Assembly: GCA_036571765.1 (NCBI GenBank)
Contig: BROE01000009.1
Span: 4,970,607 to 5,034,606 of the forward strand
Reading direction: 5' to 3'
From: Plecoglossus altivelis
Lineage: Eukaryota; Chordata; Actinopteri; Osmeriformes; Plecoglossidae
DNA length: 64,000 nt
The position numbers and the translations under genes are program-made. Shown here piece after piece: positions 1 to 13,343 of the stretch. Below the pieces are notes generated by a model. The model was not told where the DNA came from. It ran no database searches and saw nothing but the letters and a program-made list of their open reading frames with translations. Numbering within the stretch: position 1 is the stretch's first letter; the number at the start of each line of letters is the position of its first letter.

Positions 1-720
1 TCCAAATTGTTCATTTGAAAACAGGAGTGTTTTAAGGCCATAGGCTCCTGTGAGTGGACCCATGTAAACACTCAGTGAGTATAGAAAATACTTGTGGTGT
101 GAAATTAACATTTTGAAACGTGTGGCAAGGTCCTGGCAGGCCAGATGAATGCCTGCTGCCCTCCAGGCCTTTTAACCGAGCACAGATCACCCCTGATTGC
201 CTCGGGGCATGCTGGGAAAATGAATCTGCGATGTGTTTTAGCCCTGTTACCATGAGAACCTGTGTTTGATTGGCACCTACCCATATGAGTGAGGACAGCA
301 GGATGCAGTGCAACTCTGTGTGTGTGCGCATATCTGTGCGTGCGTGTGTGGCTGGGTGTGTGTGTGTGATATAAAAAGGCAAACTGAGATTTTTAAGAAA
401 CAGTAAGTGTGCAAGTGAGTGTGTGCGCGTGTATGCGTGTGTAAAACTGAGTAAGGGCTTTGCCTTCTGCACTGTTCTGCATTCACATTCATTTGAATTC
501 CATCATCTGTACATGTGACCACTGAGGCGTGGCAGAGCTGTTCGCTCGACCGTGCCTGCCGTTCACTAAGCACGACCAATCAGACGGCTGAAAATCTCCA
601 TGATGAAAACACGCTGGTGCCTCCAGCTCCCAGCAGGTGTTTCAGCACTTTGTCAGAATAGGCTTTGGTCAACATGTGGTCAACAACTCTCACCAAGCAT
701 CCTACTTCCAGCAGCTCTCA

Positions 721-893
721 CAGGGCTGTCCACAGGGCTGTCCACAGGGGTGTCCACAGGGCTGTCCACAGGGCTGTCCACAGGTGGCTGTCCACAGGTG
801 GCTGTCCACAGGGCTGTCCACAGGGCTGTCCACAGGGCTGTCCACAGGTGTCTGTCCACGGGTGTCTGTCCACAGGTCTGTCCGCTGACTGGT
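721..893. repeat. 12-bp minisatellite (cagggctgtcca)n
   Basis: About 13 tandem copies of a 12-bp unit with a few 15-bp variants (insertion of gtg). Because the period is a multiple of three it stays open in all three + frames and makes spurious ORFs. Confidence 0.95.
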
Positions 894-1994
894 CAGGCAT
901 CCACACAGACAGCAGGGGTATCGGAGGGGAGGGGCTGCTACACTCCAGTATGGCTGAACACACTGTTCCCTCCCTGCTCACAATACCATGCTTCAGGCCT
1001 CAGGCAGTTTGGGAAGAGAGGATGACGAAACACTTTATCGATCCCCAGCTGTGGAAGTGGGGGTGTTACATCAGGAAAGATACATGAGAAATATAGAGAT
1101 ACAAGCCAATAAGGAATCAAACTCAGAAAATGCTACAGACAAATAATAAACTTAGAATGTGCATATATGAACATATGAGGAATAGAAACATGTAACAAAC
1201 AGCAATATAGCCATGCAAACAATAAAACAAGTAAAATAGCAATGTACGTGAAGCAACAGACCATCTTACTGGTAAATGTGAAGTTAAATAGTTATTCCAT
1301 AGGTGTCTCTGTCTATCTTAAAAGAAGGAGTCTATATTTTCTAACCACATCATAAAGTAACCGCATCTCCAGATATCAGCTACCAGGCAAAGTTCACTAC
1401 ATTGCAACATCTCAATAGCTAGCTAGTTAATGCAAGGTGTAGACCACTGTTGGGAGACCTGTGAACAGTCTCTTTACAGACTGGAAGACTGTCTGCAGAT
1501 CTGAATTGTGTATGTGAACAGCTATATTGAGACATCTCAGTTTTGACATGCTATCCTAGTGTAGTAAGTGTTGCAGAGCGTGGCCAGGCTGCATTGGCAG
1601 GCTGCTTTGGCAGGCTGCTTTGGCAGGCTAGGTTCTCAATCTCCTCAGCCATGTTGACAGCCAGCGATGATCCTGTATCCAGCTGGTTGGTTTGTTATCA
1701 AATATTCATGGATACATGAATCCACCAGCCTCCGACTCAGGCTGGGTGAGATGCTTGTGGTTCCGCTGCTCTCTGCTAGGGTGGCCTTCCAGAGCTCCTG
1801 CCCCCAGTTTCAGCTCCCCTGCCCCCTCATCCCCATCTCTGACGCCCAGCCTGGGCTCCCCTGCTGGCCCCTCCCCTGGCCCCCTTGGCCCCCCTGGGCC
1901 AGAGTCTCTGTTCTCAGCTTCCACCCCAAGCTGGTTTTCTCATCCTTGGCCTTCTTCCTCTGTCCTCCAGCATTTATTCTCCTTCCTCTAGCCT

Positions 1995-2370
1995 CCTTTA
2001 TCCAGCCTTCTTTCCCCAGCCTCCTTTCTCCTGCCTCCTTTCTCCACCCTTCTTCCTCCAGCCTCCTTTCCCCAGCCTCCTTTCCCCAGCCTCCTTCCTC
2101 CAGCCTCCTTTCTCCAGCCTCCTTTCCCCAGCCTCCTTTCCCCAGCCTCCTTTCTCCAGCCTCCTTTCTCCACCCTTCTTCCTCCAGCCTCCTTTCCCCA
2201 GCCTACTTCCTCCAGCCTCCTTTCTCCAGCCTCCTTTCCCCAGCCTCCTTTCTCCAGCCTCCTTTCTCCACCCTTCTACCTTCAGCCTCCTTTCTGCAGC
2301 ATTCTACCTCCACCCTTCTACCTCCACCCTCCTGTGTCCATTCTCCTTTGTCCAGCTTTCTACCTCCAGC
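1995..2370. repeat. pyrimidine minisatellite (cagcctcctttctc/cccc)n
   Basis: About 25 degenerate 14-bp copies, purely pyrimidine apart from the ag of each unit. Confidence 0.95.
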
Positions 2371-2476
2371 CTCCAAACTGCATTTGAATCCCTATCATGG
2401 CACCGCCTGCATCCCATAATAGCTGTGACTGCTTCCTAGAGAGGTGATGATGCTTATGTTACCATACTTCACTCAT

Positions 2477-2518
<42 letters not shown>

Positions 2519-2815
2519 ATACACACACAAACACACTCCTCTGCAGATGAGCAGTCTGTGTTCTTATGGGATTAAAACTGAGCCTCTTAGAGACTGAGGA
2601 CTGGGCATCATCCATCACCATGGTGACAGGAGCATCATCTCCTCTCCTCAAGATAGCGCTGTTCCAATGCCACATCTTGAAAAGTGTGTTCGTGCATGCG
2701 TGTGCGCGGGCACGTGCGTGTGTGCGCGTGTGCATCAACCAAAAGTATTCTAACCCTCCAGTAATAGTGACTAATGTCAGAATATTAGACAGTATAGACT
2801 TCTCCACTGTGCTGG

Positions 2816-3275
2816 TTTGGAGCTGTGCTGGTGTGTAGCTGTGCTGTGCTGTGCTAGTGTGTAGGTGTGATAGTGTGTAGCTGTACTGAGGATGGTGTGT
2901 AGCTGTGCTGGTCTGTAGCTGTGCTAGTGTGTCACTGTGCTGGTGTGTGGCTGTACTGGTGTGTAGCTGTGCTGGTGTGTGGCTGTGCTGGTGTGTGGCT
3001 GTACTGGTGTATAGCTGTGCTGGTGCGTAGCTGTGCTGGTGCGTAGCTGTGCTGGTGTGTAGTTGTGCTGGTGTGTAGCTGTGCTGGTGCGTAGCTGTGC
3101 TGGTGTGTAGCTGTGCTGGTGCGTAGCTGTGCTGGGGCGTAGCTGTGCTGGTGCGTAGCTGTGCTGGTGTGTAGCTGTGCTGGTGCGTAGCTGTGCTGGT
3201 GCGTAGCTGTGCTGGTGTGTAGCTGTGCTGGTGTGTAGCTGTGCTGGTATGTAGCTGTGCTGGTGTGTAGCTGTG
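2816..3275. repeat. 16-bp minisatellite (gtgctggtgcgtagct)n
   Basis: Roughly 28 copies of a 16-bp unit with gtgt/gcgt variants. Three units equal 48 bp, so the reverse complement reads as a 16-residue peptide repeat with no protein meaning. Confidence 0.95.
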
Positions 3276-3829
3276 AGACTGAAGGCTGCCGTCTGCTTGG
3301 TTAGTTTGTTTCTCACACAGGGAGGGAACAGAGACACATCACAGATGTAACTGGTTAACATTTCTGTCAAAGAGCCGACAGGATCAACCAGCTGCTAGAC
3401 CGGCTCTTTAAGCTGCCTTATGTTCTCACTTGCAGTGTCACACACACACACACATACACACACATGCACACACACTTGTAAACCCACCCTGGCACCATCC
3501 TTTGAGTCCTGGACACACACTGCTCCTTCCAGCCCTCAAGCTACTACTGTCATGTCACTGTGGGCAGGGCAGTGACACCAATTATCCAATCAGATGTCAG
3601 AGCGACTGAACGGTAGGCAGGAAGTGTGAGTGACACGATGGGGTTTTTTGACACCGTTTGCCATCGCCGTCTTCATAAGGGTGTGTGTGCTGCGCTAACA
3701 CTCACACCGGTGGCCATCATATCAAGCACTGGCTAAAAGGTGAATTTTGCACCTTGTGTTGCCATGGAGACGAGGACAGACAGAAACGTTGGATAAGAGA
3801 GCACTGAGACCCTCGCCTCTTTTACGCTC

Positions 3830-4080
3830 CCCTCCCCTGCTCTCCTCCCCTCCCCCGCTCCCCTCCCCTGCTCCCCTCCCCTACTCCTCCCTCCTCTCCC
3901 CTCCATTCTTCTTTTACTCTCCCCCTCTCTTTTCTCCTCCTCCCTTTCCTTCCTTCCTTTCCCTTTCTCCTATCATTGCCTCACTCCTTCTCCGATCATT
4001 GTCTCCCCTCCCCTCCCCTCCTTTCCTCCCCCCTCGCCTCTCTCCTCCTCTCCTCGACTAACTCCTCTCCTCTCCCGGCA
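3830..4080. repeat. CT-rich tract ending at a splice acceptor
   Basis: About 250 bp of (C/T)-rich sequence based on cctcccct blocks. It merges directly into the ctcccggcag acceptor of the VWC1 exon, making an unusually long polypyrimidine tract. Confidence 0.9.
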
Positions 4081-4081
4081 G

Positions 4082-4264
4082 ACACCAAGCCCGCGTGCTC
4101 CTTCAATGGGGTGGAGTACCATGACGGAGACATGTTCAGGATGGATGCCTGCCGCTTCTGCCGCTGCCAGGGCGGGGTGTCCAGCTGCTTTGCGGCGCAG
4201 TGTGGCGTCCTACACTGCCAGCGCTACTACATACCAGAGGGGGAGTGCTGCCCTGTGTGCGAGG
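4082..4264 (+). CDS. crim1: crim1 exon, VWC domain 1
   Basis: A phase 1-1 exon of 61 codons carrying a complete ten-cysteine VWC module ending in the Glu-Cys-Cys-Pro-Val-Cys motif. The acceptor lies at the end of a ~240-bp pyrimidine tract and the donor is gtgagg. Confidence 0.95.
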
Positions 4265-4451
4265 GTGAGGACACAACACACACCTGCTTTACTCTCACTA
4301 CCTCCTGAAGAAGAATAGTCCTATCTTGTGCGTTTAGGTCAGTAGACAACACACACACAGGGCTGACTAGTGCCTCTCTGTAACCATTAGAGAACAGCTA
4401 TTAGTCAGACTGACACACTAACCACTGCCTCTCTACCCTGTTACCAGGCGT

Positions 4452-4487
<36 letters not shown>

Positions 4488-7400
4488 TCTCAAGGTCAGT
4501 GGGGGGCTTAGAGAGATGCCAGTCTGCTCCAGTGAGCTGTTGGCATCATCTGATAGAGATGAGTGTGCGAAGTGGGCGTGTCCGCTTGAGCGACCTATCA
4601 ATAACCTGCCCCTGACACGCACACACACCAGAGAGAGGGAGTGATGAAGTGTGACCAACACACATCAGTGCCTGACGGACAGTTCTGGGGGACACGCAAT
4701 CACGAGCGGCATGATGGGATTGATGATCTCATCTGTCTCCCCCCTCCCTCCCTTTCCCTCCCTTCCTCCCTCCCTCCTTCCTTCCTTCCCTCCCTCTCTC
4801 CCTCCCTTTGTCCCTCCCTTTGTCTCTCCTTCCCTTTACCTCACCTCACCCTCCTCCGCTCACCCCACCTTACTTCACCGGTCACACTCACCCCTCCTCC
4901 CCTCTCCCCCTTTCTGTTAAACTCTTTTCTCCTCCTCCTCTGCTCCTCCTTCTCTCCTACTTCACTGCAGGAGCTCATGTGTAAAGTGTGCATCTGTGTG
5001 TGTACCACTTCTACGTGTCACACATACGTGCGCGCTTTCCCCTCTCTAATCTCATCTGTCTCTCTCTCCTTCCTACTCCCTCCAGACCCAGTGTACCCCG
5101 TGCTGAACTTTGCCGGTTGCTATGTGAACGGGGAGATCCTGGCGCACGGCGACCACTGGCGCGAGGACGACTGTACATTCTGCCAGTGCGTGAGCGGTGA
5201 CGCCCGCTGTGTGGCGGCCGCCTGCGGGCACAGCTGCCTCAACCCTGTTACTGTACCTGGGGAGTGCTGCCCCGTGTGTGAGGGTGAGGAAGCACACACA
5301 CACATCTGTTCCTCACACACACACACACAAGCACACACACACTATCTCTTCCTCACACACACACACAAGCACACACACACTATCTCTTGCTCACACTCAC
5401 ACACAAGCACACACACACTATCTCCTCCTCACACACACACACACACAAGCACACACACACTATCTCTTCCTCACACACACACAAGCACACACACACTATC
5501 TCTTGCTCACACTTACACACAAGCACACACACACTATCTCTTCATCACACACACACTATCTCTTCCTTATACACACACACACAAGCACACACACACTATC
5601 TCTTCCTCACACTCACACTATCTCTTCCTCGCACACACACTATCTTTTCCTCACACACACACTATCTTTTCCTCACACACACATTATCTTTCCCTCACAC
5701 ACACACTATCTCTTCCTCACACACACACACACACACAAGCACAAACACACTATCTCTTCCTCACACACGGTATCTCTTCCTCACACACACTATCTCTTCC
5801 TCACATACACACACACATAAGCACACACACACTATCTCTTCCTCACACACACACACAAGCACAAACACACTATCTCTTCCTCACATACACACACACACAC
5901 ACACACACCATCTCTTCCTCACTCTCACACACAAGCACACACACTATCTCTTCCTCACACTCACACACACACACACAAGCATACACTATCTCTTCCTCAC
6001 ACTCACACACAAGCACACACACTATCTCTTCCTCACACTCACACACACACACACAAGCACACACTATCTCTTCCTCACACTCACACACAAGCACACACAC
6101 TATCTCTTCCTCACACACACTATCTCTTCCTCTAACACTTTTTTAAACACTTTTTCCTCTCATTCACACACCAATTCACTCTTTCTCACACGCAACATTT
6201 TATCAATCTCTGTCCGTCACTTTCTCTCATTGACACGCACGCACACGCACACACATATGCACACACACACATACGCACCAACACACACACACACACACAT
6301 CTTATCACCCTGTCAGCCTCCGTTAGTGTGAGTAGCTCCACGTCTATGTACATCAAGTGCTCTCTTTTCCTACTCTCCATTCACTCACTTCTTTATTATC
6401 TCTCTTTCCCCCTTTCTCGCCCTCGCTCTCTCTCTCCTTACATCTCTTGTTTGTTTTCCTCTCTCTCTTTCTCTTGCCCTCTCTCTTTCTCTTGCTCTCT
6501 CTCTCTCTTTCTCTCGTTCTCTGGCTCTCTCTCTCTCTTGCTCTCTTTCTCTTGCTCTCTCTCTTTCTCTTGCTCTCTCTCTCTCTCTTTCTCTCGTTCT
6601 CTGGCTCTCTCTCTCTCTTGCTCTCTTTCTCTGGCTCTCTCTCTTTCTCTTGCTCTCTCTCTCTCTCTCTTTCTTTTTTCTCTCTTTGCTGTTTTCCCTC
6701 CTGTTGTTTGCATTAGATGTTTATCTTTAGACGTGTCTGGGGTCTGTGTGCGTGTTTATGTTGGTGTGTGTGCGCGTGTGTGGTTATGTTGGTGTGTGTG
6801 TAGTTATGTGATGTGTGTGTGTGTTTATGTTGATGCGTGTGTGTGGTTATGTTGATGTGTGTGTGTGGTTATGTTGATGTGTGTGGTTATGTTGGTGTGT
6901 GTGTGTGTGGCTATGCTGGTGTGTGTGTGTGTGTGGTTATGTTGGTGTGTGTATGTGGTTATGTTGGTGTGTGTGTGGTAATGTTGATGTGTGTTTGCGG
7001 TTATGTTGATGTGTGTGTGTGTGGTTCTGTTGATGTGTGTGTGTGTGTGCTCTTATACACACGTGTTGCTCTTTGGGATTCTGTGGAGCCGTAGTCAGTC
7101 TGGCCTGGTAGAGCAAAGCGTGTGTGTGTGTTCGTGTGCGTGTATGTGTGCTTGTGTGTGTGCATGTGTGTGTGTGTGAGTGTGCGCCTGTGTGTCCACG
7201 TGTATGTGTTCACATGCATGTGAGTGCTTGTGTGTGTGTGCATACATGTGTGTGTGCGTGTTTTCTGTGAGTGTGTGAGTGAGTGTGACTGCATGTAAAT
7301 GCCTGCCTAATCCCCTTTAGTTAACAAAGCTAACAAGCTATCTCTAGTTATTCAAGCTCAGCCTCAGGTGGCTAGTAATAATCTTGATTCATTACAACTC

Positions 7401-8598
7401 GCCATCCTGACTGACAGCTTGAATGCTTTCTAACAGGCACACAAACGCATACAGACATAGAGGCGGGTCTACACAGCCATAAACATGGGCAGGCGGACTG
7501 AAGCGCCATTTAGCCGGTAGACAAACCAGTGGCAGGAAGGGGAGAGAGCGTTCAGAGCATGGTGGCGTTTATCTGATGCTGCTTAATTAAATCCCCCTCA
7601 GAGAGTAATTGGTGCAGGGCTTCGTTCTCACCCGTCTTGTGGAAGTGCAAAGTCACCCCGGATCTCAGCCTTCTGCCTCAAAAAGCCGCCTGCTTTCGTT
7701 TGTGCCGCTTGTTTATTTGTCTTTCTAAACAGATTCAGTGTTGTTTTTCCCTGGCAGTCTGTTGATGTTGTGCTTGGTTGCCCCTCTGATATCCTCCTGA
7801 GGGAGAGGAGAGGTACTTATTCACTGACATGTCTTGGTGTCTCCTCTGACCTTGTCTCCTCCTCTCCTGTTCCCTTCTTGTCTCTCCTCGCCTCTTTCTT
7901 CCCAGTACCGCCCTTCTCTTCTCTCCTCTCCCCTCGCCTTCTCTCCTCTCTCTTCTCCCCTCCTCTCCTCTCCCCTCTCTCCTCTCCTCACCTTCTCTCC
8001 TCTCCTCGCCCCTCTCTCCTCTCCTCCCCTTCTCTCCTCTCCTCTCCCCTCTCTCGTCTCCCCTCTTTTCCGCTTCTCTCCCCTCCCCTCCCCTCTCCTC
8101 CCCATCTCTCCTCTCTCCTCTTCTCTCCACTCCCCTCTGCTGCTCTCCCCTGCCCCCCTCTCCTCCTCTTCTCCTCTTCTCCCCTCTCCTCCCCTCTTCT
8201 CTTATTGAAGTGGTTGTAGCTGCGTTGACACTTACCAGAAAGTTAGCTGTCACAGCTGTCATAACAGCGGAACATTGGTGTCCATGGATACAGATATGAC
8301 CATCTGGATGTCAGACACACTATAATCTAGTAATTGATTCCCCCCACATACACACACACACACACACAGCCTGTAACCCTGACATGCACTGGAGAGGAGA
8401 CAGAAGGGTAGACTGCTGTAGGTTTGTAGCATTCAACTGTTAACAGTACAACCATGTGTGTGTGTGTGTGTGTGTGTGTGTCTGTCTGTGTGTGTGTCTG
8501 TGTGTGTTTGTGATTGTGTATTTGACTCCCATGACTCACATTGTAGTAACCTTTATTGTTGAACTGACAGCTCTTATTCGCCTCACATTCACTCTCTT

Positions 8599-8642
<44 letters not shown>

Positions 8643-11600
8643 TTCTCGCTCTGTCTCTCCTTCTCTCGCTCTGTCTCTCCTTCTCTCGCTCTGTCTCTCC
8701 TTCTCTCTCTCTCTTTCTCTCTTTTTTTCTTTCTCTCTCTCTTTCTCTCTACTCTGTGCCTCATGCTGTTTGTGTGTGTCTGTATGCGGGTGTGTGTTGC
8801 AGAGCCCAGCTACATCACCATGGCTCCCCCTGGCTGCCTGTTGGAGAACTGCAGTCTGGCAGAAAGAGACTGTCTCTTCGGCTTCAAGCTGGACATCACT
8901 GGCTGCCGGACCTGCCAGTGTCGCACACGTATGTTCTGTACACACACACCCACACAGAAACACATAACACACTCTTATACATGGTCAATATGTTAGATTT
9001 TAAGATTGATTATAAGCAGTCATTGACTGTGTGTGGTGTGTGTGTGTATGTGTGTGTGTGTGTCGCGTGTGTATGTGCATGTGTGTGTGTGTTGTGTGTG
9101 TATGTCTATGTGTGTTGTGTATGTGTGTGTGTGTGTGTGGTGTGTGTGTGGTGTGTATGTGTGTGTGTGTGTGTGGTGTGTGTGTGGTGTGTGTGTCCTG
9201 TGAGTGCAGGAGAGGAGCTGTGCAGTGGGCTGATCTCAGGCTGCAGTCTGAAGTGTCCCTACGGTCTGCAGACCGACGCCCACGGCTGTGACGTCTGCCA
9301 GTGTCGGCCACGCCCCAAACGCTGCAAGGCCCTGGTCTGTGACAAGGCCTGCCCCTTTGGATACATGTGAGGCACACACACACACATACTCACACACTCA
9401 CATACACTCAGTCACACACTCACACACAAACACACACTCACATGCACACACACGCACACTCACACGCATCAGCATACACATCCAAACGCACACAAACAAC
9501 CACTAACACGCACAGGCACATGTACTTCTACACGCACACACACACAGAAACACACAAACACCTCCAGCAGCTGCATTAGCTGTGAGCAGTGACCCTTCCC
9601 TCGCTGGCTTAACACTCGTGTTCCCAATCACAGCGTGTCACTTCCCCGCCCTCCTGCTCACGTGAACTGGAACCAGAGGCAGGGCTCGCATCTCAGATTC
9701 TAATTTTAGATATCTATTTCTACCTGTCTAATACACTGGCTCGCTCAGCTCAACTCAACCTGGTCCAGGCTGAATTATTCATTGTCTCTCCGTGTGAACA
9801 GACTCTATTGATATTCCCCTCTGCCAGAAGCTCCCTGATTGGTCCTTATCAGTAGGCACTATGATAGGTCCTTATCAGCTCACCAAATATGGACGACACC
9901 TGGCGGCTATTATTCACCTGATAAGAGCAAGCGGGGAAGGAGGGTGGAGGGGTGGAGGGGGAAGTGGATGGGGGGATGGTGGGAGGGAGGGTGGCGGAAG
10001 GGGGGATGGAAGGATGGTGGAAGGAGGGAGAGGAGGTAGGGTAGAGGTGAAGGAGGATAAAGAAGGGGGAAAAGGAAGGGTTGTGGTGTGAGAACTGAGG
10101 GAGGAAGTGACACATGCCGTGTGACGTTGAACATGGGACAGGTGTGCACAGCCTGCGATTGGTTCTCCTGGGTCAGAGTAGAGCTTGTGATTGGTCCCTT
10201 GAGGTCAGTCATGTTTGAAGTGCCATCTGTGCACCTAGAGTGGACGGTCACTGTCTGAGGCACATACACACAAACTCTCTCTAAAACACACACACCACAC
10301 ACACACACCACACACACACACAGGTGGACCTCCTGTATGTTCCTGGAACCATCTGAACCCTAAGGATCCAGTCTCTCCTCACCGTCTGTAACCATCCCTC
10401 ACTCTCTCTCTTCGTCTAATCCACCCTCAGTAAGAACAAACACAGTTGTGACACTTGCCGCTGTAAGAAGTGTCCAGAGCTACCATGTGACCTGTCCTGT
10501 CCAATGGGCTTCCAGCAGGATGATCTGGGCTGTCTCAAGTGCCAGTGTATAGGTGAGAACCTTCCAGTTCCTCTATTTAACTTGTAGCTGCGTGGTGTAC
10601 ATGTCTCTTTGTCTGTGTGTGTGTCTGTGTGTGTGTGTCTGTGTGTGTGTGTCTGTGTGTGTGTCTGTGTGTGTCTGTGTGAGTGTGTGTGTGCTGCCTG
10701 GCAGGCTGGCTGGTTAGAGCATGTGGCCCTCTCAGTCTCTCTCAGTGATGACTCACCGTGTCCTGATTGGGTGTGTTTGTATGCACCTGTGGGTGCGTGT
10801 GTGGGTGTGCACGGATGCGTGTGTGTGTGCACGGATGCGTGTGTGTGTGTGTGTGTGGATGCGTGCGTGTGTGTGTGTGCGGATGCGTGTGTGTGCATGG
10901 GTGCTTGCGTGTGTGGATGCGTGCGTGTGTATGCGGATGCGTGTGTGGATGCGCATGTGTGTGTGCACGTATGCTTGCGTGTGTGGATGCGTGTGTGTGG
11001 ATGCGTGTGTGTGTGGATGCGTGTGTGTGGATGTGTGTGTGTGGAGGCGCGTGTGTGCACGGATGCGTGCGTGTGTAGATGCGTGTGTGTGGATGCGTGT
11101 GTGTGGATGCGCGTGTGTGGATGCGCGTGTGTGTGGATTCGCGCGTGTGTGTGGATGCGTGTGTGTGTATGTGGATGCATGTGTGTGTGGATGCGCGTGT
11201 GTGTGTGGATGCGCGTGTAAATAAAGCAACAGATGTGAAATATTCATGACTGTATCACAGAACCTTCTTCTCATAATGAGAAAACTTTTTAATCTGTCAG
11301 TCCTGGTGTTCGGGGATTGGATATCTTCCTTTTACTGTCACACACACATATACTCACACATGCACACACATATACTCACACCTGCACACAGCAGAGGTAT
11401 CAATAATAGACCAGCCTGACCCACACACCCACACACGCATATACACACACCCCTGTCTCCCCAATGGCTGGCTAGATTTAATCAGGGAGTTTTTTTCTCT
11501 GGCCGCTATTGATTTGGTCTGGCTGCATTTGCCAGACACAGGGAGAGAGCCAGAGAAAGAATGAAGGAGGGAGAGAAACTAAGAGAAAGGGAGGGAGAGA

Positions 11601-13303
11601 GACTAAGAAGGAGGGGGAGAGACTGAGAAGGAGAGAGAGAGACTAAGAGAGAATGAGAGAGAGATTAAGAGAGAGAGAGAGACTAAGAGAGAATGTGGAG
11701 GGGAGAGAGAGAGAGTGAGTGAGAGTGCGAGAGCAGGCTACTAACCATCAGAGTACACACTCTATCACTGCAGTCAATATAGACACTGGTGTATATTACT
11801 TAATCTAATGTGTATGTCATGGCCTTCATTCTTTATCTCTCTCCCCTCCTCTCTCCTCCCCCCTCCTCCCCCCTCCTCCTCCACAGACCAGACATCCTCA
11901 TCTGTTGCTCCTTCTGTGAAGAAAGGGGCTTGTTTGTCCATGGACGGCCGTCGGCATGACAATGGTGAGAGTTGGCACGATGGTTGCCGTGACTGCTTCT
12001 GCCACAGTGGCAGGGAGATGTGCGCTCTGATCTCGTGCCCAGTGCCCGCCTGCGACAGCCCCGCCATCCTCCCCGGACACTGCTGCCCCTCCTGTCCAGG
12101 TGAGACGAAACAAACAGCCCCCCTCCCACTAGCGTACCATGTCCTCCGCCTCTGATGCAAAACAAATTCACATGTAATCCCAATATCATGCCTCATCTAT
12201 CTCATTCACTCTGCCCCTGTCCATCTCCCCTCCGACTCCCCCTCCTCCCCTGCCCTCCTCCCAGATGAGTCAAGCGTTCCTCCCCCGGCTCTAGGGGAGT
12301 CGTCGGTGTGTCTGGCCCCGGGAGGAGAGTTCTTCACCGAGGGGGAGACATGGAACATTGATGCCTGCACCCAGTGCACCTGTCACAGCGGGCGTGTCCT
12401 CTGCGAGACCGAAGTCTGCCCGCCCCTGCTCTGCCAGAGCCCAATCAGAACGCAGGACTCCTGCTGCCCACACTGTCCAGGTATGACCTCATCACATGTC
12501 CTACTAAGGGCTAAGGCAGGGTGATGATGTCACAGCTCTGGGTGGGACAGTCCTACAGGGTGATGATGTCACAGCTCTGGGTGGGACAGTCCAACAGGGT
12601 GATGATGTCACAGCTCTGGGTGGGACAGTCCTACAGGGTGATGGTGTTCATTATGTATGAGAGAAAGAGCATGAATACTGCATGGGAAACAGAGAGAAAC
12701 AGAGTCAGGACTAGCCAGACGTGAAACACTGACACGCACACACACACACACAGCAAGATGTTGTGTCTATGCACATCTGTGTAGGTTAAGGGCAGACAGC
12801 TCTAACTGTGTGTGTGCGTGTGTGCGTGTCCAGACGAGTCATCCACTCCCCCAGCCCCCGGTAACGGCAGTCTGAGCAGCTACTGCCGCAGTGAGGAAGG
12901 AGACATCTTCCTGGCAGCAGAGTCCTGGAAGCCCAACACCTGCTCCAGCTGCTTGTGTGTGGATGGCAGCATCAGCTGCTTCTCAGAGTCCTGCCCGCCT
13001 GTGGGCTGTGCCCGGCCTGTCCTCAGGAAGGGCCAGTGCTGCCCCTACTGCCTAGGTAGGACACACGCACACACACACTCACACACTCTCTCACACACTC
13101 ACACACACTCACACACACACACTCACAAATACACACACACTCACACACTTACACACTCTTTTACACACTCACACACTCACACACACTCACAAACACACAC
13201 ACACACATATGCACACACACACAGTCTCACACACACGCAAACACACACACACTCACATACGCATGCACACACTCACACATGCACACACTCACACACTCAC
13301 ACA

Positions 13304-13343
<40 letters not shown>

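Larger units (their letters stand above)
1..4081 (+). other. crim1 intron or upstream sequence
   Basis: I find no coding exon here. The stretch holds tandem repeats (721-893, 1995-2370, 2816-3275), CA runs near 2485 and 3440, AT-rich unique sequence (1080-1560), and a pyrimidine tract leading into the first VWC exon. The long frames on either strand follow repeat periods, not codon use. It is most likely the intron that precedes the VWC1 exon. Confidence 0.6.

Noticed and set aside
5197..6331. Long + strand open frames of His/Thr/Ser/Leu repeats
   Set aside because: They follow the CA minisatellite period in three frames at once, start inside or after the crim1 VWC2 exon and resemble no protein.
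10416..11274. Long frames on both strands rich in Cys/Val or His/Thr
   Set aside because: Translation of the gtgtgtggatgcg repeat; open on both strands in several frames, which is a repeat artefact.
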